The position numbers and the translations under genes were made by a program. From Priapulus caudatus (lineage: Eukaryota; Priapulida; Priapulimorpha; Priapulimorphida; Priapulidae), in NCBI RefSeq assembly GCF_000485595.1, contig NW_014577390.1, forward strand, positions 104,775-168,774: a stretch of DNA of 64,000 nt, given 5' to 3'. How positions within the stretch are numbered: position 1 is the stretch's first letter; each line of letters begins with the position of its first letter. The notes under the pieces are model-generated. The model was not told where the DNA came from and ran no database searches. It saw nothing but the letters and a program-made list of their open reading frames with translations. This document shows positions 36,913-50,114 of this stretch, one piece after another.

Positions 36913-39900
36913 CATTACATTACATTAAAACATCTGGGCATCATGTCGTCTCAGGGTTCACAGGAGATTCAGCAGATCCTGCGTGCGGTGCAGCAGGAGG
37001 AAGGTGTTCATCCGTCGCAACCCGAGGAGGTCGTGCGCTGTCTGTGGTACCGGCGCAAGGAGGTAGCCGCTCAGCTCTCCTTGCTGCAGCACTACCTTGC
37101 AGAGATCGGCCTCAACACCAGCAAGCTACCAGACGAGCTGAAGGTTTGTAGCCGCGCAACCAGGGCAGCGCTGCCAACACCACATCCTTAGTCCTCGGTT
37201 ATCTGCAAAGATAGAAATAACATTCATGCAGATACATGTACATAAATAATATCATGTAGTCCTCAGTGGGTAGGGTTAGACAATAGTTGTCGGGAGTGTG
37301 GTTGTGGGGATAGACTCTTGGTATGTAAGCAACAGCGCTAGTTATTCTTTGGGTAGTGTGTAATTGAGGGCATCGGTGGCTACGTGTATGTGGTAAGATT
37401 GTGGTATTTGTAAATTGCATCGCTAGTGAGTCATCAGGCATGCTGGTATTTGTAAATGACATCGCTAGTGAGTTGTCAGGCATACTGTTGTTAACCACTG
37501 CAAATCTGACTGACGGTAAATGTGTGGTTAATAAATGATCTGCATAAAGCATCCCTAAAAAGAGCTTTGTAGTCTTGAACGAACACACACACACACACAC
37601 TCGCACGCATTCACGCACGCACGCATGCACGCATGCATGCACACGTATATGTATGTATATATATTTATTATTATTATATATATATATATATATATATATC
37701 AATAGCTAATAAACACCTAGCGTGTACAATGGAAAAACGGGAAAATAGTGCTATTTTACGGCAATATTATTCTACTTTGCTTGCGAGTGTAGAATAATTT
37801 TATGGTATTGCATTAAGCAGAATTTTTTTCTTTCTAAAACAAGACCAACCACTTGTCAATACGATACTTGTAGGCTGAGATATAGGCTCGTAAACTTCCT
37901 CTCCCACAGGCCTCACGGCGCCTCGCATCCACAATATTCACTATCCTTCTCGCCGTTTGCGGGTTGTGAAAGTCGCTTCATGAGAGTTCGGGTTTTTCCG
38001 CGATAACTTTATGAATGAACGGCGTTTCGGTTATCATCGGTGACTTTCGGGGACATCGCCTACATGCCCTTATCTCCCATTATCTTTCCTAGCACGGCTA
38101 ATGCCCGTCATGATGGAGCCGGCAATGTTTTCTAAATTAAGTCTCTACAACGCAGCTCAGTTAATATATGGTGTAGTAAGAGTACCAAATTTGGGCATGA
38201 ATAGCTAGACCCGCAAAAGGCGAGAAGGATAGTGAATATTGTGGATGCGAGGCGGCGTTAGGCCTGTGGGAGGCATGATTACGCTCCAATATCTCGGCCT
38301 AGGAGTATCTTAGAGACAAGCGGTTGGTCTTATTTTAGAGAGAACCGCATACAAAGTAGAATAATATTGCCGTGAAATAGCACTATTTTCCCGTTTTCCC
38401 GTTGTACACTCTAGGTATTTATTAGCTCTTGATATATATATATATATATATACACTATATTGTAATAAGTAAATGTTTTTGCAGGTGGATTCATTGTATG
38501 TAAGTGAGGGCAATGACTTCTCTTCTGAGTTACTCTAACACGTAGTTTTTCTCTCGTTTCTCTGCAGAGGTTGCTGAGTGAGAAGATGGATATGGAGCAG
38601 CAGATAAAGAACCAGGCTTGGGAGATACACAACCGCATCCGTGACCGGCAGGTCATGGAGAACACGCTCAAGGAGTAAGTGTCACGTGAGAGCAGGGTCA
38701 TCACTGCTGTCTAGTATACCATGCAATCTGTTGTGTGGAGGCATCCACAATCACACGTGCTGTTTTGATTAATTTGTTCTGATTAATTATTTATGCGCTT
38801 TTTAACATGTTGTTAATTACGGGGTCTATGCTCTACAAATGTTTATGCTATCACAGTTTGTGCAAACAATCGACCTACTCGCATGAGTGAGATAACCACT
38901 CGCCTTTGGATATTGTTGCTTGGTCGATTGAGCTAGACCAGTTTGTTTTTCACATGTGCGCGCCAATTTGCTGTGTTTTCTGCACTCCGGTTATCAAGAA
39001 TATTCTTTTAAAACATGCCTGTCACAGCAGTGATTAGCTAGCCGTATCTGTCATTCACTTCGATAGATCAATCGATAAAGCTGCGCACTTTCGTCTAATG
39101 ATAGCAGCAGCGTGGCGGTTGTCACGGCTTGCTTGCTGAGAGATGCTGCTGGCTCACATTTGCTTCTTGTTTGCTGTCTTCCAGGAGACTCGCCTCGTTA
39201 ACGAGTAAGAAGAATAAGCTGGAGGCACATGTGAAGACCGTGGCGGGCCAGGCTGCGCAACTGGATGCTGAGAACAAGGCGCTGAAGCTGAATGCCACGT
39301 CAGCATCCAGCAAGGCTGACGGTGAGCAGTAATGTCGAAACAGCTTAAAAAAAAAAAAATTTGTATATAATTAAATCATAATGATGCGTGCAAACCTAGT
39401 CGTAAACATGTGCTAAACTCATGAGACGTGCTTAACGGATACGTGAAATATAGATATGTGCTGGGCAAATAGGCAATCATTAGAACAAATACAAGCTAGG
39501 TGCAGAGCACATTGATGCAAAAATTATACAAGCTGTATAAAAGACCAGTTACATAATATGGCAGTATCTGTGTTTGTGCGCGTGCGTGCATGAGTAAGTG
39601 TGCGTGTTTGCATCTGCGTGTACTGCGTGTGCGTGCGCGTGTGTGCGTGCACACACCATCCATCACTGTTCACAGCCATACATTGCTTACATCTTCAGCA
39701 GCAGTGTTTTAGTGCGCATGGCATGTTGTAGGTGGCGCTAGCAGCCTGCGGGCAGAGATAGAGACCATGCAGGAGCGTCTGCTAGTGGAGGTGTGCAAGC
39801 GGCAGCAGCTTGAGGCAGAGCTTCAACTCATCACCAACAAACCTCAGGTGAGTGAGAGAGCAACAATACAATACAGTATATGTGACTGGTTATAGCCAAA

Positions 39901-42900
39901 TGAGTCACTTGGGGTGATTTTTTAATTTCCAGATAACCATATGGTGATATTCTGCATCTAAAATTCTGGTCAAACATTTTTGAGAATCGGATAAGAAATA
40001 AAAAAGTTTAATTAATTATAAGTATATTAAGTGATAAATCATATTTAAAGTTATTTAATTAACCCTTGAAAAATCAGAAGAGTGAGAAAATCGAGTCTAA
40101 AATATGGCCAACTTCATATATATATATTGATATATTTGATACAAACTAGCAAAATTATATCTTTTAAAGATATTATATGTATATTTCACCCAGATATTCT
40201 GATAGAAAACATTCTATCTATTGCAGTTAAATCTCCTGCATCTAATCACAAAAACAAAAATTTAATGCCTATATTATATAGTTAAAACCACGCATAGCAT
40301 AAAATCTGTATGTGCGACTTCCGACTCATTTGGCTATAACGGGCCACATATATATAACCAAGCCCCGTGCAATATTGTTGCTTGGTCAATCAAGTTGGAC
40401 CAGTGTAATCATTTTTCGCGCATACACCTTAACTTTTGTGAAGTCTTGGTGGCACTTCCCTGGCATGCATTCTTTTACAATGTTCTTGTTACAACATTGA
40501 TTAGTTAGAGCTGCCTGTCAAGCAGATTCTGCAAGCCAATTCTGCTTTCCTCCACTGTTCGTGGCACATCTGAGTAACAATAATGGTAGGGCAACTGTGG
40601 ACATGTAACAAGTGCTACAGTTCCAAGGCAGTGGCATAAGGCAGTGCTACTGCAATAAATGAATTTCTCACTGTATGAATATGTACCCACAGAAACAGTA
40701 CTGTATGAACCCACAGAAATGTGAACTCCGTGCCATATTGTATCCTTACCATCGTGATATTAATGTATATGTGTTGCCTGCATGTAGGATAACAACTTAA
40801 GCCACATTGCCAATTGCACGGGGACAGTCGATGATGCTGGGACTGCAAAACGTCTGCTACATGAGAGAGAAGTAGAGCTGAAGTCTCTGCAGGATGTTGT
40901 TAGGTTGGTATCATGCATGGTAGAAGGAAGTGTGATAGCGGTCAGCAGATGAAGTAGACCTGAAGTCTCTGCAGGATGTTGTTAGGTTAGTATCATGCTT
41001 GGTAGAAGGAAGTGTGATAGCGGTCAGCAGATGAAATAGAGCTGAAGTCCCTGCAGGACGTTGTTAGGTTAGTATCATGCATGGTAGAAGGAAGTGTGAT
41101 AGAGCAGCCGTTAGCAGATGAAGTAGAGCTGAAGTCTCTGTAGGATGCTTTTACGTTAGTGTAGGGCATTGTAGAGGGAATCGTCTAACTGCAGCACATT
41201 TATCTCTCTCTCTCCCTCTCTCTCTCACTCTCTGCCTCTCTGTCGTACCTGCATGTGTCTGGCGTTTACAGGCATTTACTATAGCCTGTTACAGGGTGCG
41301 AAATTAACGGGAGTCGGGAGTCAAATACTACCTGTTTTACTGTCGGACTCCCTGGTTTGACATATGCAGGAGTCTGTGTGACTGCCTGAAAATTCTGCTA
41401 TACTAATTAGTTTGTTCCAGAGCACGGCCTCGCGCAATTACCGTATTTTTTCAGCTACTGTCCAATGAAAATTTGGCAGACGTGCAACTGCATGAATCTT
41501 AAAAATAAGCACATGCGTTATTGTTAAGATCTTTAATTTTGAACCTCAGACTGCGGACTCCCTCATTTTGCTGCGGACTCCCTGTTTTTGAGGGTAGGGA
41601 GTCCGTTGGACTCCCGTGTTCAAAGGTTAATTTCTACCCCTGCTGTTATACTATTGATGTGAAACATGGGGCAGCCACACGAGAGGAACGTGAATCAATT
41701 TCGTAGATGTGTACAACACTACAAAATAGTGCAATGTCTTTGATTAAAATGAAATACATGTGTAATAATAAAATCACACCGCCGTCTGTGTAGAACTGGT
41801 GCTGCCAACTGTGGTTGAGTGTTCCCATGCTATTTGTGCACATTTAGGAGACAGAAGCTTGACATTGAATCACTGAACACACAGCTCAGCTCAGCTCAAC
41901 TACAGAAGTCACCACTAGGTGGCAGCAGGGAGCCAAATGAAGCAGATGCATTAGTAAAGGTGAGAATTAGAAAGAGAAATGTGAAATATTAGCAAGCCAC
42001 AAGAATAATTTTATTTAGAGTAAGTTTCTTTTCATATTTCTCTTTTTATTTTCTGTTTAAATATGTGATTGTATAATTAAACAAATGGTTCACATATGCG
42101 TAGGGCAATTATATATTTTTTTTCTTCAATTTGTTTCGTTTTTTTATATATATAAAAATGCTTAGTTGTAAGTGGATACACTTTCAGCTGAAAGACCTAA
42201 AGAAAAAGCTGCAGTTTATAGAGTCTCAGCTCCATGCTAAAGATAAACAATTGGTTGCTATGGAAACTGAGCTGCGTCTAGTCAATCGCAGTGTTCTGTC
42301 TCAGGAGGCAGATAAGGCAGAATTGAAGGCCCAAGTATGTAGCCTGTGTGCTGTTCTCTGCTGTGCTGTGCCAATCGTAGTGCTGGTGGTCACCTCACAT
42401 GATGAGTTGTATAGTCTAATGAAACCTCAATCATCAATGCTATCGCCAGTGTTCTCCTCAGATTTTTAATGCATGTCAGGTCTGACATGCCTTCAAAGCT
42501 GAAGCTGCTTTTGTGACATCCCATAGATTCTCTGACATGGGTTAGTTGCCTAATCGACATGCCTTAATTTCCATGTGCGTTTACTTTGACAATCGCTACA
42601 TAGTCATGCTGTGTTTTCACAGCTTGATGTGTACTTATCTTCGAACAGATTGAGTTTACCTGTGTATTTGGGTTGCTTATGACATGCCTAATTGACTCCA
42701 ATTATTTGAATTGCTCAATTGCCTGACATGCCATCTTAAATTCTTTGGGAGAACCTTGTATCCTACTAACTTATTCTATTTATAGAGGAATCTGCAACAG
42801 ATGCCATCACTGTTTGGTCGCGTAACACCTGACGTAAGCTGTCACTGTCACCCTTTATGTGATTTGTGTGAACAACATGTGTTGTATGACTTATCTCTGC

Positions 42901-45900
42901 ATTTAAGCTTCTGTGTATCTCTATCTCCTTCCAGTACTTAAGGAAACCTCAATCCCTTCCACACTCACATTAATGGTCATTGTTAAACTCACTGACTCGT
43001 TATTGTTACAGTTAAACAATACGAGCAAAGATGTACAATTACTCAGAGATGCAAACATCACACTGGAGAGAAGGTTTACTGCAGAGTACGATACAGTGAG
43101 TACCCCATTCATCATATTAAGCCGCCATCCATTTAATCAGGTTTAGTTAAGCACCGCAGCAATGGCTCAATGTTAGAGTGCTCGCCTCGCATGCGGAAGG
43201 TCGTGGGTTCAACTTCCGGCCGGGTCATACCAAAGACTTGAAAAATGGTACACACTGCTTCTCTGCTTAGCACTCAGCAAAAAGAGATAGAGTGTGAAAA
43301 AAACTTCCCGTCACCGGTTGATGTTAGTAAGGTCATACAGTCGTAAAAAATCTGCTTCAAATAAATTGTGCAATGAAAGAGCTGCCAAAAACTGGACCGA
43401 GCCAGATTCCTGGAGTGGGTTACTGATGTGGATTTAAACCCTTGAGTCCAATATAGAATAAAGTAACCGAAAAAAAGAAGAAGAAGTTATCTTCACCTGC
43501 AGGCATGAAAATTTTCCGCGTTTCCGCAGATTTCCGCTTTTTTCCCGATCCCAGAATTGTTTCCGCGTTTTCCGTTTTTTTCCGAGTTTACGTGCAAGCT
43601 AGGCAGCAGGCTAGACTGGTACCCGTAGCCGTAGACGTGTGTGCGTGAGCGCGTGTGTGCGACATGTGTGCGTGAGCGCGTGTGCGTGACGTGTGTGCGT
43701 AAGCGCGTGTGTGCATGAGCTCATGTGTGTGGCGTGTGTCACGGTGTGTGTGTGTGCGGCGTTTGTGCGTAAGCGCATGTGTGCGACGTGTGTGCGTGAG
43801 CGCGTGTGTGCGACGTGTGTGCGTGAGCGCGTATGTGCGACGTGTGTGCGTGAGCGCGTGTGTGCGACGTGTGTGCGTGAGCGCGTGTGTGCGACGTGTG
43901 TGCGTGAGCGCGTATGTTCGACGTGTGTGCGTGAGCGCGTGTGTGCGTGAGCGCATGTGTGCTGAGCGCGTGTGTGTGATGTGTGTGCGTGAGCGCGTGT
44001 GTGTGCGACGTGTGTGCGTGAGCGCGTGTATACGACGTGTGTGCGTGAGCGCGTGTGTGCGACATGTGTGCGTGTGCGTGAGCGCGTGTGTGCGTGAGCG
44101 CGTGTGTGCGACATGTGTGCGTGAGCGCGTGTGTGCGTGAGCGCGTGTGTGCGTAAGCGCGTGTGTGCGTGAGCGCTTGTATGCGACGTGTGTGCGTGAG
44201 CGCGTGTGTGCGACGTGTATGCGTGTGCGACGTGTGTGCGTGAGCGCGTGTGTGCGACGTGTGTGCGTGAGCGCGTGTGTGCGACGTGTGTGCGTGATTA
44301 CGGCGGTGTGTGTGACGGTTGTGTGCATTCTGAGCGCGTATTGCTGCTGTGAGCGCTGTGAAGCGCATCTCTTCCGCTTGTTGGTTGTTTCTTGCGTTTT
44401 TGTGTGTAACGTGAGCGGCATGTGTGTGCGGTTGTGCGTGAGCCGCATGTGTCGTGACAGTGTGTGCTGAGCGCGTTGTGCGTGAGCCCGCTGTGTGTGC
44501 CGCAGTGAGCCGTCAATTCACTGCAAAGCGGCGCCAGCGACAAACGCTTTAAAACTGGATGTATATAATTTAGTTTTGAGACGTTGTAGTAATTACTGTA
44601 TCAACGTCTTAGCTCATTACAATTTTTTTTCTTTTCCCATTCTTTTTTTGGGTGGGGCTTTTTGGTTTTGCCCCCTCCCACTTTTAGATTGGAGGGCGGC
44701 CGTGGCCCCCCCTGCCCCCGACGTCTCGGCGCCTCTGATTGTGACCCCAAAATTAAAAAACTCGGCCTACCGGTGGAAGGGGTACTTCCGCCCCCCGGGC
44801 TTTGGAGTTACCCCCTCCCCGCTCCTGCGGGGTTTCCAGTGTTTTCTTTATACGTCATTGTTCATGCCCTGCACTTTATTATGTCTTATATATGTCGCTT
44901 ATTCGCACTTATTCCTTGTTGCCTTTGTTCACGTAAGGGCATCACTCTTGCTCGCTTTAGTAGGTTAGGGTTAGAAGCAATCACGGGTTATCAGTGCTCA
45001 AAATGTTGAGTGAAAACACTGCGGGGTGAGTGGAACTTGCCTAAATGCTCATTTCACTCGCCCTTGATTGAACTGCTGGGCGACTACCTTTTTGCCAATG
45101 CATGCAATGCATCGCCTCATATTTCAGCTGGCTGAGTGTCTGACAACAGTGTCGGCCAAATAATTAACTTCTGCCCTCTGACACAAAATATGTTTGTATA
45201 TATTATATACTTATTATGATACTTAGTGCATTTTTATGCTGATACCTTCTGATACAGATAAGCAGTTTATTGTTGAACATTTTATTACAGGCCAGTGGAT
45301 TAATTTTCGGAAGAGTGGATTGAAGTTTTGACTGGCCTATATTTTTATATTTGGGCGACCTGGAATTTTAACGAGCTTTGAGCACTGGTTAGGATGCATA
45401 TATTAAAAAATACATTATACATTATATCCTGATTATATACATTTTTTATCAAACACTTGCAGTATCAGTTCTCCTAATATCTTCTTTATCCATACCTTTA
45501 TTCTACTGCTTATAGTTTCCAGAAGGAGAAGACTGAGAGTGGTAGCTGAAGGAAGGATATGAGAGTGCATCTAAGCAGCTAGAGAGAAGGCAAAACGGAG
45601 CAGGAGAGACTGCAGATGGAACGGGACCGTGAACACAACTCTGCAGTAATCATGAAGGTGTGCCAAGTTATTAGTACTGTGTCGCTGTATAGTATCTCAT
45701 ACTGCACAGGATAAACATCAGTAACCCAGTGTTACATAGATATCTCACACTGGCACAGGTATAAATATCAGTACCAGCTGTTAACATAGATTCTACACTG
45801 GCCAAGGATAAATATAAGTAACCAGCTTGTTAACATAGATAGCTTCACACTGCAGGATATATCCAGTAACCAGCTGTTAACCATGATACTCTCAACTGCC

Positions 45901-48900
45901 AGGATACCAATATAGTAACGTCAGCTGTTAAACATAGATATCTCTCCACTGCAGGAAAACTCAGTAAGCCAGCTGTTAACATAGATATCCTCATCAACTG
46001 CCAGGATAAATATCAGTAACTCAGCGTGTTAACATAGATATCACATCACTGCAGGATCAAAGTATCCGTCTAACCAGCTTGTTACATAGATCATCTCACA
46101 CTGCAGGATAAATATCAGTAACTGCGTTAACATAAGATACTCACCTGCAGGATAAATATCCGTAACCAGCTTGTTAGACAAGCTACTCACACACCGTGCA
46201 GGATAAACATCAGTAACCAAGCTTTAAACATAGATATCCACACGACTGCAGGATAAACACATCAGTAACCAGCTGGTAACATAGATATCTCATCCTGGCA
46301 GGAGAATACAGTATCATCCAGTAACACTGTTAACATAGATATCACACACTGTCAGATAAACTATCAGTACCAGCTGTTAACATAAGATATCTCACACGGC
46401 AGGATAAATATTCAGTAACGCAGCTGTAACATAGATATCAACACACTGAAGGATAAATATCGTAACAGCGTTAACATAGATATTCACACTGCAGGATAAA
46501 TATGCAGTACAAGCCTGTAACATAGATCAACCGTCACTGAAGGATAAATACTCGTAACCCAGCTGTATACATAGATATCTCCACAACCCCTCGCAGGACT
46601 AAATCACTCCGTAACCAGCCTGTTAACATCAGATATCACATCACCTGAAGGATAAATATCAGTAACCAGCTGTTAACATAAGATATCCACAGCCTGCAGG
46701 ATAAACATCAGGAACGCCCAGCTGTTTAACATAAGATATCTCACACTTGCAGATAAACTATCAGTAACCAGCTGTTAACGATAGATATCTCACACTGCAG
46801 TATAAATATCAGTAACTAAGCTGTTAACATAGGATATCACACACTGCAAGGATAAATATCAGTAAGCGCAGCTGTTAACATAGATATCCACACTGCAGGA
46901 TAAAAACAGTAACTAGCTGTTAACATAGATATCACACTGACTGCAGGATAACCTATCAGTAACAGCTTTAACATTAGATATCTACCCGCGACTACTGCCA
47001 AAATAAATACAGCTAACCCAGCTGTTAACATAAGATATCAGCAACTGCAGGGATAAACACACAGTAACCAGCTGTTAAACATAGATATCTCACACTGGCA
47101 GGGAAACATATCATAACGCAGCCTGTTATAATAGATATTCTACACTGCAGGATAATATCAGTAACTAGCTGTTAACATAGATATCACACACTGCAGGAAT
47201 AAACATCAATCAACCAGCTGTTAACATAGATATCTCTAAGCACTGAGGAAAATAACAAGTAATCCAGCTTTTACCAAGAATATGCTCACACTGGCAGGAT
47301 AAACATCCAGTAACCAGCTGTTTAATATAGATAGATCTCTCACCACGGCAAGGATAAATATCAGTAACCAGCTGTAACATAGAATCTCACATCTGCAGGA
47401 TAAATATCAGTAACTAGCTGTAACATAGATATCACACACCTGCAGGATTAATATCATCACAGCTGTTACATAGATTTCTCACAGCCTGCAAATAAACATC
47501 ATGTAACAGCTGTTAACATAGATATCACACACCCGAGGATAAATATCCGTAATCCAGCTGTAACATAGATATCACACACTGAAGATAATATGAGTAACAG
47601 CAGCTGTTAACATAGATATCACATCACGAAGAATATAATATTAGTAACGTCATGGCGCTGTAAATCATAGATATCACACACTGAAGGATAAATACTCATA
47701 ACTCAGCTGTTAACAAGATATCTCACACTCTGCAGGATAAATACTCAGTAACTAGCGTTAACATAGATTAATCACCACTGCAGGATAAACTCAGACCAGC
47801 TGTATATAGATATCTCACCTGCAGGATAAATATCAGTAACCAGCTGTTAACATCAGATATCTCACCACTGCATGTGATAAATATCAGTAACCAGCTGTTA
47901 ACATAGATATCTCCACACTGTCGGCAGATAAACTCAGTAACCAGCTGTTAACATCAGATATCTCACACTGCAGGATAACATCAATAACAGCTGTTACATA
48001 GATATCTCCACACTGCAGATAAATAAAGTAACCCAGCTGTTACATAGGATATCCACACTGCAAAATTAAACATAAGTAAACTAGCTGTTAACCAGATATC
48101 ACACACTGGCAGGATAATATCCGTAACCACCGCTGTTAACTTAATAGATATCAACACTGAAGATAATATATAGTAAGCCAGCTGTTAAAATAGATATCCA
48201 CAGTCGAAGGATAAATATAGACCAGCTGTTAACATAGATATGCACATCACTGAAGTGATAAATATCAGTAACCAGCTGTAACATAGATATCTTCACCTGT
48301 CAGGATAAATATAGAACTAGCTGTTTAACATAGGATATCAACACCTGCGGAATATACATCAGTAACGCAGGCTGTTAATGATTAGATATCCACAGCTGCA
48401 GGATAAATATCAGTAACGCAGCTGTTAACATAGATTCTCTCGACACTGCCCGATAATATATCATAACAGCTGTTAAGACATAGATATCTCCCACTGCTAG
48501 GAAAACAGTCAGTACCGCAGCTGTTAACATAGAAACTCACCTGATGGGCGAGATAAATAAAGTAACCCAGCTGTTAACATAGATATTCAACTGCAGGATA
48601 AACATCAAGTAACCAGCTGTATTTAGATATCTCACATCTGCAGGATAAATATCAGTACACACTGTTAATCATAGATATCAAACACTGCAGGATAAATATC
48701 CAGTGAACCGAAAAAAGAGCTCAGCCAGCTGTTAACATAGATATCTCACACTGCAGGATAAATAATAGTAACGCAGCGTACACATCGATATGCACACTAG
48801 CTGCAGGATAAACATCAAAACCAGCTGTTTACTATAGATATCTCACACTGCAGGATAAATATCAGTAAGCCAAGCGTTAACATAGATATCTCACATTCGC

Positions 48901-50063
48901 AGGATAAACATCATAACCAGCTGTTTAATATAGATTATCTCACACTGCCAGATAACATATCAATAACACAGTCTGTAACATAATATCTCACACTGCAGAA
49001 TCAATATCAGTACCAGTCTGTTAACATAGTACAACAGCACTGCAGGATAAACATTCTTAGTAACCAGCTGTTAACCATAGATATCTCACCTTGCAGGATA
49101 AATTATAGAGTAGACTTCCAGCTTTAACATAGATATCTCACACTGCAGGATAAACATCAGTAACCAGCTGTTAATAAGATATCTCACACTGAGCAGGAAA
49201 AATATCAGAACAGCTTGTTTAACATAGATATCTCATCACGGTAGGATAACTATCAGTAGACTAGCTGTTTCACATAGATATCAGCATGTCTTTCACTGCA
49301 GGATCAATATCGAGTAACCGCCTGTGTAACATAGATACTCACAGCCTGCAAGAACCATCAGTAACTAGCTCGTAACATAGATACTCACAGCACTGCAGGA
49401 TCAAATATCGCGCACCAGCTGTAATCATAGATACACACAGCTGAAGATAAATATTAGTAACCCTGTTAACTATAGATACACACACTGAAGGATCAATAAT
49501 TAGTACCCAGCTTACCATAGATACTCACATTTCAGGATAAACAATCCGCACGGCAGCTGTTAACATAGATATCTCACACTGCAGGATAAATATTCAGTAA
49601 ACGCAGCTGTTAACATATATATCTCACTCCGAAGGTAAATATACGAACAGCTGTTAACATCGATGCACATTCAGATAAACATCAGTACCAGCTGTTAACA
49701 TAGATATTCACACTGAGGTAAATAGTCAGTAACCAAGCTGTTAACATAGATCTCTCATCACTCGGCAAAATAAAATTCAGTAACCAGCTGTTTAATATAG
49801 ATACTCACAGCTGCAAAATAAACATCAGTAACCAGCTGTTAACATAGATGTTCCTCGTTGTAGGATAAGTGTCAGATCGAGGAAAGTGCAAGGATGAAGG
49901 TAGGGGAGGAGCTGGAGAAGATACAGCTGGAGTTGTCAATGTACCGTCACCGGTTGGAGGCGAGTCAGGAGAGCTGTTCAACTCTGCGTGAGGAGAGGAA
50001 CTCTCTAGCTGCCGGTAAGCGTGATGCAAGCACGCGCACACACATACACAACCACACACGCAT

Positions 50064-50114
<51 letters not shown>

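Noticed and set aside
43151-43230. tRNA gene
   Set aside because: A and B boxes are present, but stems do not pair properly and a SINE body with A-rich tail follows.
43588-44448. 286-codon minus-strand ORF
   Set aside because: It is a translation of the 27 bp minisatellite (AHTSHTRAH repeats) with no other sequence content.
45690-49860. CRISPR-like array
   Set aside because: Units are contiguous with no unique spacers, and the context is a eukaryotic intron.
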